Assembly (NCBI GenBank): GCA_036003885.1
Contig: DASYSA010000073.1
Span: 1-13,668, forward strand
DNA length: 13,668 nucleotides
From: DASYSA01 sp036003885
GTDB lineage: Bacteria > Acidobacteriota > Blastocatellia > UBA7656
Reading direction: 5' to 3'
In this document: one piece after another, positions 6,193 to 13,618 of the stretch
How positions within the stretch are numbered: the stretch's first letter is position 1
How the letters are laid out: every line of letters begins with the position of its first letter
Notes under the pieces: model-generated
Told to the model about the DNA's origin: nothing
Seen by the model: only the letters and a program-made list of their open reading frames with translations
Database searches by the model: none
Program-made: the position numbers and the translations under genes

Positions 6193-8073
6193 ATGAGTGC
6201 GGGTGAGACACCGGGGCCTGGAATGTCCCAGCCGTGGTGCCCGCCTGTGCGGCGCGCTCGTTTCTCGCTCTCCAATCTGTCTATCAGGAACCGACTGACG
6301 CTCCTCATAGGCTCGCTCATATTTGTCATAATCGCAATTTCGATCTGGGCATCCTATCGCGGGGTGAAAGACGCCGCGCTTCAAGTCGGTCGCGATCGGT
6401 TGCAAAGCCTGACGCAACAGTTGGCAACGCTATCGCAGCAGTCGAGCGTTGACCTCCTTAACAAGACCTCCATCGCGGCGAACGATCCCGCAATCGTTGC
6501 ATTTCTTCGATCTCCTTCGGCTACCACCCGCACTGGAGCGTCCGCGATCCTGCAGCCATTTGTTCCACCTCGGGATCCCAATAGTCTGCAGGCAGAACTG
6601 TGGAATGCCGACTACGCGCTCGCCCTGGTCATGCCGGATGGTGCGTCACCGCAGCCGGCTGATCTGGAACCCGAGCTCAAGCAATGCTCAGTCGAGCCAT
6701 TCAAGGCTGTGAGCCCGATCCGCGTGCTCAACGACGTTATCACTTATACGGCGACGGCCGCGGTAATGGATGGTACCGGGAAGCCACTTGGTTATCTCGT
6801 GCGGTGTCGGCGCCTGTCACCTGCTCCCGACGCGCGTAAACGACTCGCCGACTTGCTGGGCAGCGAGGCAGGTCTTTACTACGGCAACAGTCACGGAGAT
6901 GTCTGGACCGATATGGAGAAAGCCGTGCCCACGCCTCCGTCAGGATTAGCTTCAACTCTAGAAGTCACGCATTATGAGCGGGAGGGGAAGTCCGTCATGG
7001 CTCTGGGCCGTCCGATCATCGGCACACCCTGGTTCATCGTAGTTGAATTTCCAGACCATGTGTTCCTGACTCAGGCCAACACATTCTTACGGCGCATGGT
7101 GCTCATAGGGCTGGCCCTGCTCCTACTTGGCCTGGGGGGCGCTTTTGCCCTGAGCCGAAGCATAACCAGACCACTTTATTCCCTCACGCATGCCGCATCA
7201 GTAATCAGCGGCGGAGATTATTCCTACATCGTCAACATCCGCAGGACCGATGAGCTGGGCGCTCTTGCCAGCGCATTCAACGTGATGGTTGTTAAGGCGC
7301 GCGACTCTCAGCGAGACCTCGAGCGAAGCGTTGAGGAGCGAACAGCGCAACTCCAAAGCGCCAACAAAGAACTGGAGGCCTTCTCCTATTCAGTGTCGCA
7401 CGATCTGCGCGCTCCTCTCCGGCACATTAACGGCTTCAGTCAGGCCCTGTTGGAAGACTATGGGGACAAGCTGGATGATGTAGGCAAGGGCTATCTTCAA
7501 GATGTGCGCGGCGCCAGCCAGCAGATGGGACATCTGATCGATGACGTTTTGCAGCTTGCGCGGGTCACACGCAGTGAGATGCGCCGGGAAGTCGTCAACC
7601 TGAGCGAGCTCGCTCACTCGGTTGTGGCTGAACTGCAAGAGAGAGAGGTCGGGCGAACATCGACCATCTACATTGAAGAGGGCCTTTTGACTCTCGGCGA
7701 CAATCGCCTGTTGAGAATCATGCTCACCAACCTGCTCGGAAACGCATGGAAGTTCTCCTCAAAGCGGGAACGGGCCGAGATCGCGTTCGGCAAAGAACAT
7801 AAGGATGGCGAGGCCACCTATTTTGTTCGCGACAATGGCGCCGGATTCGACATGGCCTATGTCGACAAGCTGTTCGGCGCGTTCCAGCGTCTTCATGGCG
7901 CTGATGAGTTCGAGGGCACCGGTATCGGGCTGGCGACCGTCCAGCGTGTCGTCCGCCGGCACGGGGGCCGCGTCTGGGCTGAAGGGGCGGTGGACCACGG
8001 TGCGATATTTCGCTTCACGATTCCGGATTCCAGAGAGGCTGATAATGTCGAACATAGTGATCTTGCTGGTTGA
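6193..8073 (+). CDS. Membrane sensor histidine kinase
   Basis: A transmembrane sensor kinase that autophosphorylates on histidine and passes the phosphate to a response regulator, most likely the one encoded next. I chose the ATG at 6193 (MSAGETPG) because GGAG lies five bases upstream. A TTG at 6082 and an ATG at 6148 are in the same frame but have weak ribosome binding sites. From 6193: transmembrane helix 1 at about 35-55, a periplasmic sensor region of about 245 residues (dCACHE-like in size, not identifiable by eye), transmembrane helix 2 at about 301-321, a HAMP linker to about 374, then a HisKA domain with H403 in SYSVSHDLRAPLRH. The ATP-binding domain shows the N box with N517 (LLGNAWKF), DNGAGFD and GTGIGLATV. 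This HisKA subtype is typical of phytochrome-like kinases paired with Rcp1-type regulators. Its end overlaps the regulator gene by 29 bp. Confidence 0.93.
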   Translation: MSAGETPGPGMSQPWCPPVRRARFSLSNLSIRNRLTLLIGSLIFVIIAISIWASYRGVKDAALQVGRDRLQSLTQQLATLSQQSSVDLLNKTSIAANDPAIVAFLRSPSATTRTGASAILQPFVPPRDPNSLQAELWNADYALALVMPDGASPQPADLEPELKQCSVEPFKAVSPIRVLNDVITYTATAAVMDGTGKPLGYLVRCRRLSPAPDARKRLADLLGSEAGLYYGNSHGDVWTDMEKAVPTPPSGLASTLEVTHYEREGKSVMALGRPIIGTPWFIVVEFPDHVFLTQANTFLRRMVLIGLALLLLGLGGAFALSRSITRPLYSLTHAASVISGGDYSYIVNIRRTDELGALASAFNVMVVKARDSQRDLERSVEERTAQLQSANKELEAFSYSVSHDLRAPLRHINGFSQALLEDYGDKLDDVGKGYLQDVRGASQQMGHLIDDVLQLARVTRSEMRREVVNLSELAHSVVAELQEREVGRTSTIYIEEGLLTLGDNRLLRIMLTNLLGNAWKFSSKRERAEIAFGKEHKDGEATYFVRDNGAGFDMAYVDKLFGAFQRLHGADEFEGTGIGLATVQRVVRRHGGRVWAEGAVDHGAIFRFTIPDSREADNVEHSDLAG

Positions 8074-8479
8074 AGATAACCCGAGGGATGAAGCTCTAAC
8101 TCTACGCGCACTCAAGAAGAACAACATCGTCAACGATGTCGTCATCGCGCGCGATGGAGTGGAAGCGCTGAACTATCTCTTCGGCGACGGTACGGACGGC
8201 AATGTGAACGTGATGCCGCAACTTGTTCTTCTGGACTTGAAGCTGCCGAAGCTGGACGGCTTACAGGTACTGGAAAAGATACGCGAGGATGAACGCACCA
8301 GGCGGCTTCCGGTAGTTATCTTCACGTCCTCAAACGAGGAAGAGGACATGATTAAGAGCTATAACCTCGGGGCCAACAGCTATGTCAGAAAGCCGGTGGA
8401 CTTCGAGCACTTCCTGGACGCAACACGACAACTGGGTCTGTACTGGTTGGTCCTGAATCAAATCGCGCCCGAAAGGTGA
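8045..8479 (+). CDS. Single-domain response regulator, Rcp1-like
   Basis: A 144-residue stand-alone receiver domain with no output domain. The start is the ATG at 8045 (MSNIVILLVEDN), preceded by AGAGG six bases upstream. The frame is open further upstream, but that part lies inside the kinase gene. All receiver landmarks are present: acidic pair E10-D11, phosphoacceptor D64 (LLDLKLPKLDG), T94 (VIFTSSN) and K116 (YVRKPVDF). The inserted loop after helix 2 (LFGDGTDGNVNVMP) and the YWLVLNQ ending are typical of the Rcp1 family that serves phytochrome-like kinases. With no DNA-binding part, it must act through protein contacts or as an intermediate in a phosphorelay. Overlap with the kinase gene implies coupled translation. 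Confidence 0.95.
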   Translation: MSNIVILLVEDNPRDEALTLRALKKNNIVNDVVIARDGVEALNYLFGDGTDGNVNVMPQLVLLDLKLPKLDGLQVLEKIREDERTRRLPVVIFTSSNEEEDMIKSYNLGANSYVRKPVDFEHFLDATRQLGLYWLVLNQIAPER

Positions 8480-8513
8480 GAGGCTCTCGAGTCCGAATCT
8501 CCGTCCGTCGATT

Positions 8514-8544
8514 GGTCGCCCATCAGTCACAGAAGGCGGCGACC
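8514..8544 (+). terminator. Inverted repeat after the response regulator
   Basis: GGTCGCC at 8514-8520 pairs perfectly with GGCGACC at 8538-8544 across a 17-base loop, 35 bases past the stop. There is no T run, so it may be a structural or regulatory hairpin rather than a terminator. Confidence 0.3.
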
Positions 8545-8744
8545 GTCCGGCGTTGGCGCGTGCACTGCCACAAGTTCAAGAAAATCTCTTCAACGACGAT
8601 CCCGGTCTAGACTCTGCGATCACGTCATTACCCAGAACGTGCGGCAGAGACTGGGGCTGCTAAATTGCTACTCTTCCATACTCAGGCCCTAAGTGCCACG
8701 AGAGTAATCAATCTGAGGACTTCCGCCACAGAGAGAAAGGGACA

Positions 8745-10733
8745 ATGGGTATTGATTCCACAATAGTCACTGAAGGGATAGACAATCAGAACGGGAAAGA
8801 TGAATCAGGTCGCCCCCGAAGAATGTCGAGTGTGAGTAGAACCCTGCGAGTTCTAAACATCGAGGATTCGGAGCAAGACGTTGAGTTGATCCGACGCCAC
8901 TTGTCGCGCGCCGGCTATGACCTCATATGTGATCGTGTGGAAGCGCCTGATGCAATGAAGGACGCGCTTACCACCAGGGAGTGGGATGTCATTCTGTGTG
9001 ACTACTCTATGCCTCGCTTCAGCGCGCTGGCGGCAATCGCGCTTTTGAAAGAGCTGGGGTTGGATATTCCTTTCATCATCATTTCGGGAACCATTGGCGA
9101 AGAGGCTGCGGTCGAGGCCATGCGCGGCGGGGCGCAGGATTATCTAATGAAGGACAATCTGGTACGGCTGGACGCGGCCATCGAACGGCAGCTGCAGGAG
9201 ACTCGAAACCACCGGGCGCACAAGATGGCGGAAGAGGCGCTCAAAGGCTCAGAGGCGGAATTGCGGGCGCTCTTCGAGGCGATGACTGACGTAATCCACG
9301 TGCTTGATTCTGAAGGACGTTATCTAAAAATAGCGCCAACCAAGCAGAACATCTACAAACCTGCGGCTGAGCGGATTGGCCGGACGCTCCACGAGGTATT
9401 CCCGAAGGAGAAGGCCGACTTCTTCCTCGGCTGCGTTCGCCATGCGTTAGACGAAGGCCCATTGCATCGAGTCGAATACAGTCTGCAAATAGCCGGGAAG
9501 GAGGTCTGGTTCGAAGGAAGTGTTTCTCCGATGACGAAGGATTCGGTACTTTGGATCGGGCGTGACATTACCGAGCGCAAGACACTTGAAGAACAGCTCA
9601 GGCAGTCGCAGAAGATGGAAGCCATCGGACAACTGGCAGGCGGCATCGCGCACGACTTCAACAACCTCCTCACCGCGATCACCGGGTACAGCGACCTCAC
9701 CCTGAGACGGCTGCAAGCCGAAGACCCCTTGCGGAGTAACATCGAAGAGATCAAGAAAGCCGGCGAACGAGCCGCTGGGCTGACTCGACAGCTTCTCGCC
9801 TTCAGCCGCAAGCAGGTTTTGCAACCGAAAGTCTTTGACCTCAACTCCGTGGTTTCGGAATTGGAAAAAATGCTCCAGCGACTCATCGGAGAAGATATCG
9901 AGTTGCGGACCGTGCTTGACATTGAACCTGGAAGAGTCAAGGCTGACCCGGGGCAAATCGAACAGGTCATAATGAATCTTGCGGTCAACGCCCGCGATGC
10001 GATGCCGAACGGCGGCAAGTTGACCATCGAGGCGAAGAATATCCATCTCACCGAGGAATATACCCATCAGCATATTGCTGTCGATCCTGGTCCATACGTA
10101 ATGCTGGCAGTAAGCGACACCGGCACAGGCATGGATGAGAAGACGCAAGCACGAATCTTCGAGCCTTTCTTCACCAGCAAGGAAGCAGGCAAAGGAACCG
10201 GACTCGGACTCTCGACCGTCTACGGTATAGTCAAGCAGTCGGAAGGAGACATTCGAGTTTACAGCGAGGTGGGCCGGGGCACGACCTTTAAGGTCTACCT
10301 GCCACGTGTGGATGAGAGCGCGCAAGAATACAAGCGAACGACTGAAGTAGAAGAAAATCTGCACGGCACAGAGAGCATCCTGCTGGCTGAAGACGAGGAC
10401 ATTGTGCGGAGGCTTGCCCGTCAGGTGCTGGAGATGTTCGGTTATAAGGTGATCGAAGCGGCAAACGGCGGCGCGGCCCTGTTAATCTGCGAGCGCCAGC
10501 AAGAGCCGATTCATCTGCTCATCACTGACGTCATCATGCCTGAGATGAGCGGGCCCGAGTTGACAGATCGGCTGATTCGGTTACGACCCGAGATGAAAGT
10601 ACTCTATATGTCCGGCTACACAGATAGTGCCGTCATACATCAGGGAGTAATAGACGAAGGAACAAACTTTATTCAAAAGCCGTTTACGCCAAGCGCTCTC
10701 GCGCGCAAGGTACGAGAAGTGCTGAATAGTTAG
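8745..10733 (+). CDS. Soluble hybrid histidine kinase (REC-PAS-HisKA-HATPase-REC)
   Basis: A 662-residue cytoplasmic hybrid kinase without membrane helices. The ATG at 8745 follows GAAAGGGA. Domains in order: receiver 1 at about 35-155 (E40-D41, phosphoacceptor D86 in DYSMP, S114, K136); a short coiled linker; a PAS domain at about 170-280 ending in IGRDITERK; HisKA with H303 in GGIAHDFNNLL; an ATPase domain with N411 and N415, DTGTGMD at 458-464, FEPFF at 472-476 and GKGTGLGLS at 482-490; and receiver 2 from about 544 (E549-D550, phosphoacceptor D595 in TDVIMPEMSG, S623, K645). The HDFNN histidine box and C-terminal receiver are typical of the NtrB-like hybrid kinases common in soil bacteria. 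An N-terminal receiver means it can itself receive phosphate. The membrane kinase 265 bp upstream is an obvious candidate donor, by inference. Confidence 0.95.
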   Translation: MGIDSTIVTEGIDNQNGKDESGRPRRMSSVSRTLRVLNIEDSEQDVELIRRHLSRAGYDLICDRVEAPDAMKDALTTREWDVILCDYSMPRFSALAAIALLKELGLDIPFIIISGTIGEEAAVEAMRGGAQDYLMKDNLVRLDAAIERQLQETRNHRAHKMAEEALKGSEAELRALFEAMTDVIHVLDSEGRYLKIAPTKQNIYKPAAERIGRTLHEVFPKEKADFFLGCVRHALDEGPLHRVEYSLQIAGKEVWFEGSVSPMTKDSVLWIGRDITERKTLEEQLRQSQKMEAIGQLAGGIAHDFNNLLTAITGYSDLTLRRLQAEDPLRSNIEEIKKAGERAAGLTRQLLAFSRKQVLQPKVFDLNSVVSELEKMLQRLIGEDIELRTVLDIEPGRVKADPGQIEQVIMNLAVNARDAMPNGGKLTIEAKNIHLTEEYTHQHIAVDPGPYVMLAVSDTGTGMDEKTQARIFEPFFTSKEAGKGTGLGLSTVYGIVKQSEGDIRVYSEVGRGTTFKVYLPRVDESAQEYKRTTEVEENLHGTESILLAEDEDIVRRLARQVLEMFGYKVIEAANGGAALLICERQQEPIHLLITDVIMPEMSGPELTDRLIRLRPEMKVLYMSGYTDSAVIHQGVIDEGTNFIQKPFTPSALARKVREVLNS

Positions 10734-10820
10734 TAGCGAAGCAGCGAACACAGGGATAAGCGGCCCTTCCACCGTTGTTCGGGGTGCCGCCTCAAATGCC
10801 GCCTTCAGGTGATTTCGCTA
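10734..10820. repeat. Inverted repeat bracketing a convergent intergenic gap
   Basis: TAGCGAA at 10734-10740 and TTCGCTA at 10814-10820 are perfect seven-base inverted arms exactly spanning the gap between two converging genes. Inside, GCGGC and GCCGC could pair as a smaller hairpin. A shared two-way terminator is possible, but there is no T run. Confidence 0.3.
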
Positions 10821-12146
10821 CTTGAGCTGGGCGGTTGTTTGCCGCAGGTCCTGGCTATCAAGCGTGTAATCGAGCCAGCCGATCATCATCTCCTCCCAGG
10901 TCTGGTCGCCCCATCGGACCTCCTTCGTCGGGTCCGGGTTGTATTTATTCCTGGTTGAGTTGTCGTGGTGCGCCACACACTCCAGCCTGCTGCCCTTCGG
11001 CGCCGACACCGGTTCCTTCAGGAAGTAGACGAGCTGCCAGTTGAAGTCATACCGCGGGACTTTGAGCAATATCTTCGACGTTTGGTCAGGATAGACCAGC
11101 TTATACTCGAAGTCCTTGCCTCGAACGTGCATGTGAGGCATGAAGCTGACGATGTGGATGTCCTCCGGGAAGGTGAAGGATGAGTGCGACTCGAAGCTGG
11201 GATCACCCGCTGGTATGATGAGTTTGCGCACATCGGTGATGACGGGCTTAGTGATGACGCGCTTCTCGACCGGCCCTTTCGCGAAGATCAGGCCTACGCT
11301 CGTGCGGTCCTTCGACGCTACGCCGTTGGTCGTGTAGTGCATCTGGAAGATCAGAACGGAGCCTTTCTTAACCAGCTTCGCCCGTTCAGGCTTGAGTAGC
11401 AGCGGGCTCATTCCTGGCGCCCAGACGATCAGCGCGCCGTCGGGAGTGTTGCCGCGCTGTGTCTCCTGCTGCACACGCTGCGGATCCTGAGCGTCTTCCG
11501 GGTTGACGGACCGGATTCCAGTGCGGATCTCGCCTGCAGGAGGCAGGGATCCCTGGCCCGGCTCGCGGACACTGACGATCACGTGATGCACTACGCTGGG
11601 ATCGCCGCGCCTGATCTCGCCAAGCTGGACGTACTTATCCTCGTTAAAATTCGTCGGTACTGCAAAGTACTTGTAGGCCACCTCTCCCTGGGCGGGAACG
11701 CTATACTCCTCGGTCATTGAGAAAACAACGTCCGGCTGTCCAATCGTCCACCCGTCGCGGAATTTGGGCGGCTGCGGCAAGTCCCTGGGATCCCCCTCCA
11801 TAGCGCCGCCGTCGGCCCATGCCACGATTGTGTCAATATCCTTTTGTGAGAGACGGCAATCATTCAGGTATTCGCCATAACGTGGATCCGCAAGCCAGGG
11901 CGGCATCTCGCGGCTGACGACTTTCTCGCGAATTGACCTGGCCCACGGCCGCACTTCTTTGTAGCTGAGTAGAGACATCGGCGCGACCTGGCCTGGCCTA
12001 TGACAGCCGGCGCAGTTTTGAAACACGATCGGCGCCACATCCCTGTTGAACGTGACTCCCACAGCTCGTTTGCTATCGGCTTTCCCCACCCCCAGGAACA
12101 GTCCCGCCAGGAGCAAGGTCAGGCCAAAGACGTAGAGGCGTTTCAT
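10818..12146 (-). CDS. Secreted cytochrome c / copper type II monooxygenase-like protein
   Basis: A 442-residue exported protein. The ATG at 12146 follows AAAGGAG with eight bases of spacing. Residues 1-23 are a signal peptide. A short cytochrome c domain follows, with the haem motif C45-A-G-C48-H49 and a likely distal Met81 (REMPPW). The rest matches the dicopper fold of ascorbate-dependent type II monooxygenases such as peptidylglycine monooxygenase. H187-H188 (VVHHVIV) and H270 (QMHY) sit where the first copper's ligands do; H338, H340 (PHMHVRG) and M420 or M421 (WEEMMIGW) sit where the second copper's do. All ligand classes appear intact, so activity is plausible; the haem could deliver electrons. 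The substrate is unknown. Such fusions are frequent in Acidobacteriota and Planctomycetota. It is transcribed away from the ABM-like gene and converges on the hybrid kinase. Confidence 0.9.
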   Translation of the reverse strand: MKRLYVFGLTLLLAGLFLGVGKADSKRAVGVTFNRDVAPIVFQNCAGCHRPGQVAPMSLLSYKEVRPWARSIREKVVSREMPPWLADPRYGEYLNDCRLSQKDIDTIVAWADGGAMEGDPRDLPQPPKFRDGWTIGQPDVVFSMTEEYSVPAQGEVAYKYFAVPTNFNEDKYVQLGEIRRGDPSVVHHVIVSVREPGQGSLPPAGEIRTGIRSVNPEDAQDPQRVQQETQRGNTPDGALIVWAPGMSPLLLKPERAKLVKKGSVLIFQMHYTTNGVASKDRTSVGLIFAKGPVEKRVITKPVITDVRKLIIPAGDPSFESHSSFTFPEDIHIVSFMPHMHVRGKDFEYKLVYPDQTSKILLKVPRYDFNWQLVYFLKEPVSAPKGSRLECVAHHDNSTRNKYNPDPTKEVRWGDQTWEEMMIGWLDYTLDSQDLRQTTAQLK

Positions 12147-12193
12147 ATGCTGCGCTCCTTTCGCTATCAGGTGCTCGTTCGCCCGATGCGGCT

Positions 12194-12222
12194 AGCTTAG
12201 TTCGGAGCGCTCCAAAAGTAAA
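12194..12222 (-). promoter_or_regulatory. Candidate promoter with operator-like palindrome in its spacer
   Basis: On the minus strand, TTTACT (12222-12217) and TAAGCT (12199-12194) stand 17 bases apart, about 48 bases before the copper/haem protein's ATG. The spacer holds the perfect palindrome GGAGCGCTCC, extended by TT and AA one base further out on each side. A dimeric regulator bound there would cover the promoter. Confidence 0.42.
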
Positions 12223-12373
12223 CCGCTTCTTGTTACGACTCTTGATGGTCGGCATTCTTATTTCACTTTTATTTGTGGTTCATGGCTGAGTTCTAACATC
12301 ACCAGAACGCCGCTTTGAGAGTGATCCGGTTCGGCCCGCAAAGTCGCGAGAGGACTATTTCACTAAGTTCTGT

Positions 12374-12402
12374 TTGACAAATGCTGCGCTTACCCATAGA
12401 GT
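12374..12402 (+). promoter_or_regulatory. Candidate promoter for the ABM-like gene
   Basis: TTGACA at 12374-12379 is a consensus -35, with exactly 17 bases before TAGAGT at 12397-12402 (four of six -10 positions). The expected start near 12409 gives a leader of about 88 bases. Confidence 0.5.
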
Positions 12403-12496
12403 CCCTACGAACCGAGCATAGCTCACTCTCTTCTTCAGCTTCTCTGGAATCATCCAGTCCATCTGAATCCAACAGCCCACTTCAAAGGAGCTCAAA

Positions 12497-12811
12497 ATGT
12501 TTATACGTAATGTGACCATGAAACTGAAGCCTAATACGGCGACAGAACTCAACAGCTTAATTGAGAACGAAGTTCTCCCATTGCTACGCAAGCAGACGGG
12601 CTTCAAGGATGAGATCACCTTCGTCGCTCCGGAGCGCTCGGAAGCAGTCGCAATCAGCTTCTGGGATACGAAAGAGAACCTGGAGGCTTACAACAGAGCC
12701 GGTTATCCTGAGCTACTGAAGATTGTGGCGAGAGTCGTTGAGGGAACTCCCAGAGTCGAGACCTTCGAGCTTGCCACTTCGACACTCCACAAGCTTACCG
12801 CCAAGGCTTGA
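12497..12811 (+). CDS. Small ABM-like (dimeric alpha/beta barrel) protein
   Basis: A 104-residue protein starting at an ATG with AAAGGAG six bases upstream, a strong start. The pattern MFIRNVTMKLKP, a first helix (TATELNSLIENEVLPLLRKQ), then GFKDEITFVAPERSEAVAISFWDTKENLEAY with a helix after it, fits the antibiotic biosynthesis monooxygenase (ABM) or related dimeric alpha/beta-barrel fold. The key clue is the FWDTKENLEAY segment on the strand 3/helix 2 junction. Members range from monooxygenases to haem-degrading enzymes and proteins of no known activity, so I assign no reaction. It is probably cytoplasmic and monocistronic, with a strong hairpin 21 bases past its stop. Confidence 0.85.
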   Translation: MFIRNVTMKLKPNTATELNSLIENEVLPLLRKQTGFKDEITFVAPERSEAVAISFWDTKENLEAYNRAGYPELLKIVARVVEGTPRVETFELATSTLHKLTAKA

Positions 12812-12831
12812 AGTAGATAGTGGTTCTAATC

Positions 12832-12862
12832 TCGAGAGGGCGGACTCTGTCTGCCCTCTCGA
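12832..12862 (+). terminator. Strong hairpin after the ABM-like gene
   Basis: The arms at 12832-12845 and 12849-12862 pair over 14 positions with one G-U and a three-base loop (core CGAGAGGGC / GCCCTCTCG). It lies just after the stop at 12811, where a terminator is expected. No T run follows (CACACGCTCTGC), so it is an atypical terminator or an mRNA-stabilising end. Confidence 0.55.
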
Positions 12863-12870
12863 CACACGCT

Positions 12871-12942
12871 CTGCTCTTCGGCAAACAACGGAGATGCGCC
12901 CGGGTCCGATGTGGCCCGGACGGTCACACACCTGAAGAGCAG
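12871..12942 (+). repeat. Branched inverted repeat in the leader of the RRM gene
   Basis: CTGCTCTTC at 12871-12879 pairs perfectly with GAAGAGCAG at 12934-12942. The 54 bases between hold a nested hairpin, GTCCG at 12904-12908 with CGGAC at 12917-12921. It could be an RNA element in the 5' leader of the RNA-binding protein gene, or a transcriptional relic between genes. The structure is only read by eye. Confidence 0.4.
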
Positions 12943-13048
12943 CCAATTGTTCACTTGTTAGAAGACCGCGCCCGAGAGTAGTATCCGCCCGCCTCCGTTC
13001 CCGCGAACCGCTCGGCCTGCTTCCAACTTCACCCAAAGGAGAATTATT

Positions 13049-13348
13049 ATGTCAGCTAAATTGTTTGTTGGTAATCTCTCGTTCGAAACGACGAGTGATG
13101 AAATACGAGATCTGTTCAGCGAGGTGGGTCCGGTGGAATCGTGCCAGGTGATAACGGACCGAGACACTGGCCGGTCGAAGGGCTTTGGCTTCGTCGAGAT
13201 GAATTCGAAAGCTGAGGCTAATGCCGTCAAAGAAAAGTTCGACGGCCAGAACCTGCACGGGCGAGCGCTAAAAGTCGACGAGGCTAAGCCGAAAGTTGAC
13301 AGCCGCAGTAACGGCGGCGGCGGCTTTAACAGCTCGCGACAGTATTAA
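13049..13348 (+). CDS. RRM-family RNA-binding protein
   Basis: A 99-residue bacterial RRM protein, the size of the cyanobacterial Rbp and related families. The ATG at 13049 follows AAAGGAG seven bases upstream. RNP2 is LFVGNL (5-10) and RNP1 is KGFGFVEM (44-51), with aromatic residues F6, F46 and F48 placed to stack on RNA bases. The beta-alpha-beta order is complete, and a short Gly/Ser tail (SNGGGGFNSSRQY) follows. Such proteins bind single-stranded RNA and are often cold- or stress-induced, in part through their leader RNA. The 237-base leader here, with structured repeats, would suit such control, which is inference. Confidence 0.96.
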   Translation: MSAKLFVGNLSFETTSDEIRDLFSEVGPVESCQVITDRDTGRSKGFGFVEMNSKAEANAVKEKFDGQNLHGRALKVDEAKPKVDSRSNGGGGFNSSRQY

Positions 13349-13361
13349 CCTCCATAACAGG

Positions 13362-13521
13362 GACGATCCGCAGATGTCGGAGATGTCGCAGATTTGACGA
13401 GCAGACCTGGGTACGCACGCTTCCAGCGTGCCCTTCGTCGGCAAGCCTGCACGCTGAAGCGTGCGTACCCAGGTTCTTGACTCCCCTTCATCTGTGTCAT
13501 CTGCGTAATCTGTGGATCGTC
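13362..13521. repeat. Nested palindromic element (160 bp)
   Basis: The outer arms GACGATCC (13362-13369) and GGATCGTC (13514-13521) are perfect. Just inside them, CAGAT/ATCTG-rich arms remain similar but imperfect across about 34 bases. A second, near-perfect inverted repeat is nested within (see next entry). The CAGATG and ATCTGTGTCATCTGCG words are familiar to me from dispersed noncoding repeats in several phyla. This looks like a small mobile or REP-like repeat with no coding capacity. Confidence 0.7.
13405..13474. repeat. Inner inverted repeat with 26-27-base arms
   Basis: The left arm 13405-13431 and right arm 13449-13474 pair fully, except for one extra C in the left arm, across a 17-base loop. 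Each arm is itself built of shorter GCACGC/GCGTGC palindromes, so the RNA or single strand would fold into a long stable stem. Confidence 0.85.
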
Positions 13522-13618
13522 GCCACCACCTAACGTATCCTGGGTGCGCGTCACGATTTTGCGCACTCACAGCCTGCCGTGGAATTCCCGGGGGAGTCAC
13601 AGAAGGCAGAGTTGCCGC

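Larger units (their letters stand above)
12147..12496. other. Divergent promoter region
   Basis: These 350 bases separate the copper/haem protein (minus) from the ABM-like gene (plus). I find no credible gene here. Two promoter candidates, one per strand, are listed separately, along with a palindrome GGAGCGCTCC at 12204-12213 inside the minus-strand promoter spacer. Confidence 0.6.

Noticed and set aside
8525..8537. 13-base word AGTCACAGAAGGC shared with 13595-13607
   Set aside because: About one such 13-base match is expected by chance in a window this long, and the flanks do not match.
9353..10364. Two long minus-strand frames (232 and 305 codons) opposite the hybrid kinase
   Set aside because: The plus strand carries every kinase and receiver motif. 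The antisense translations are Ser/Arg/Cys-rich or lack any domain and have no plausible start.
12355..12618. Minus-strand frame across the ABM-like gene start
   Set aside because: It overlaps a gene with a strong ribosome binding site and a promoter candidate, and has no recognisable features.
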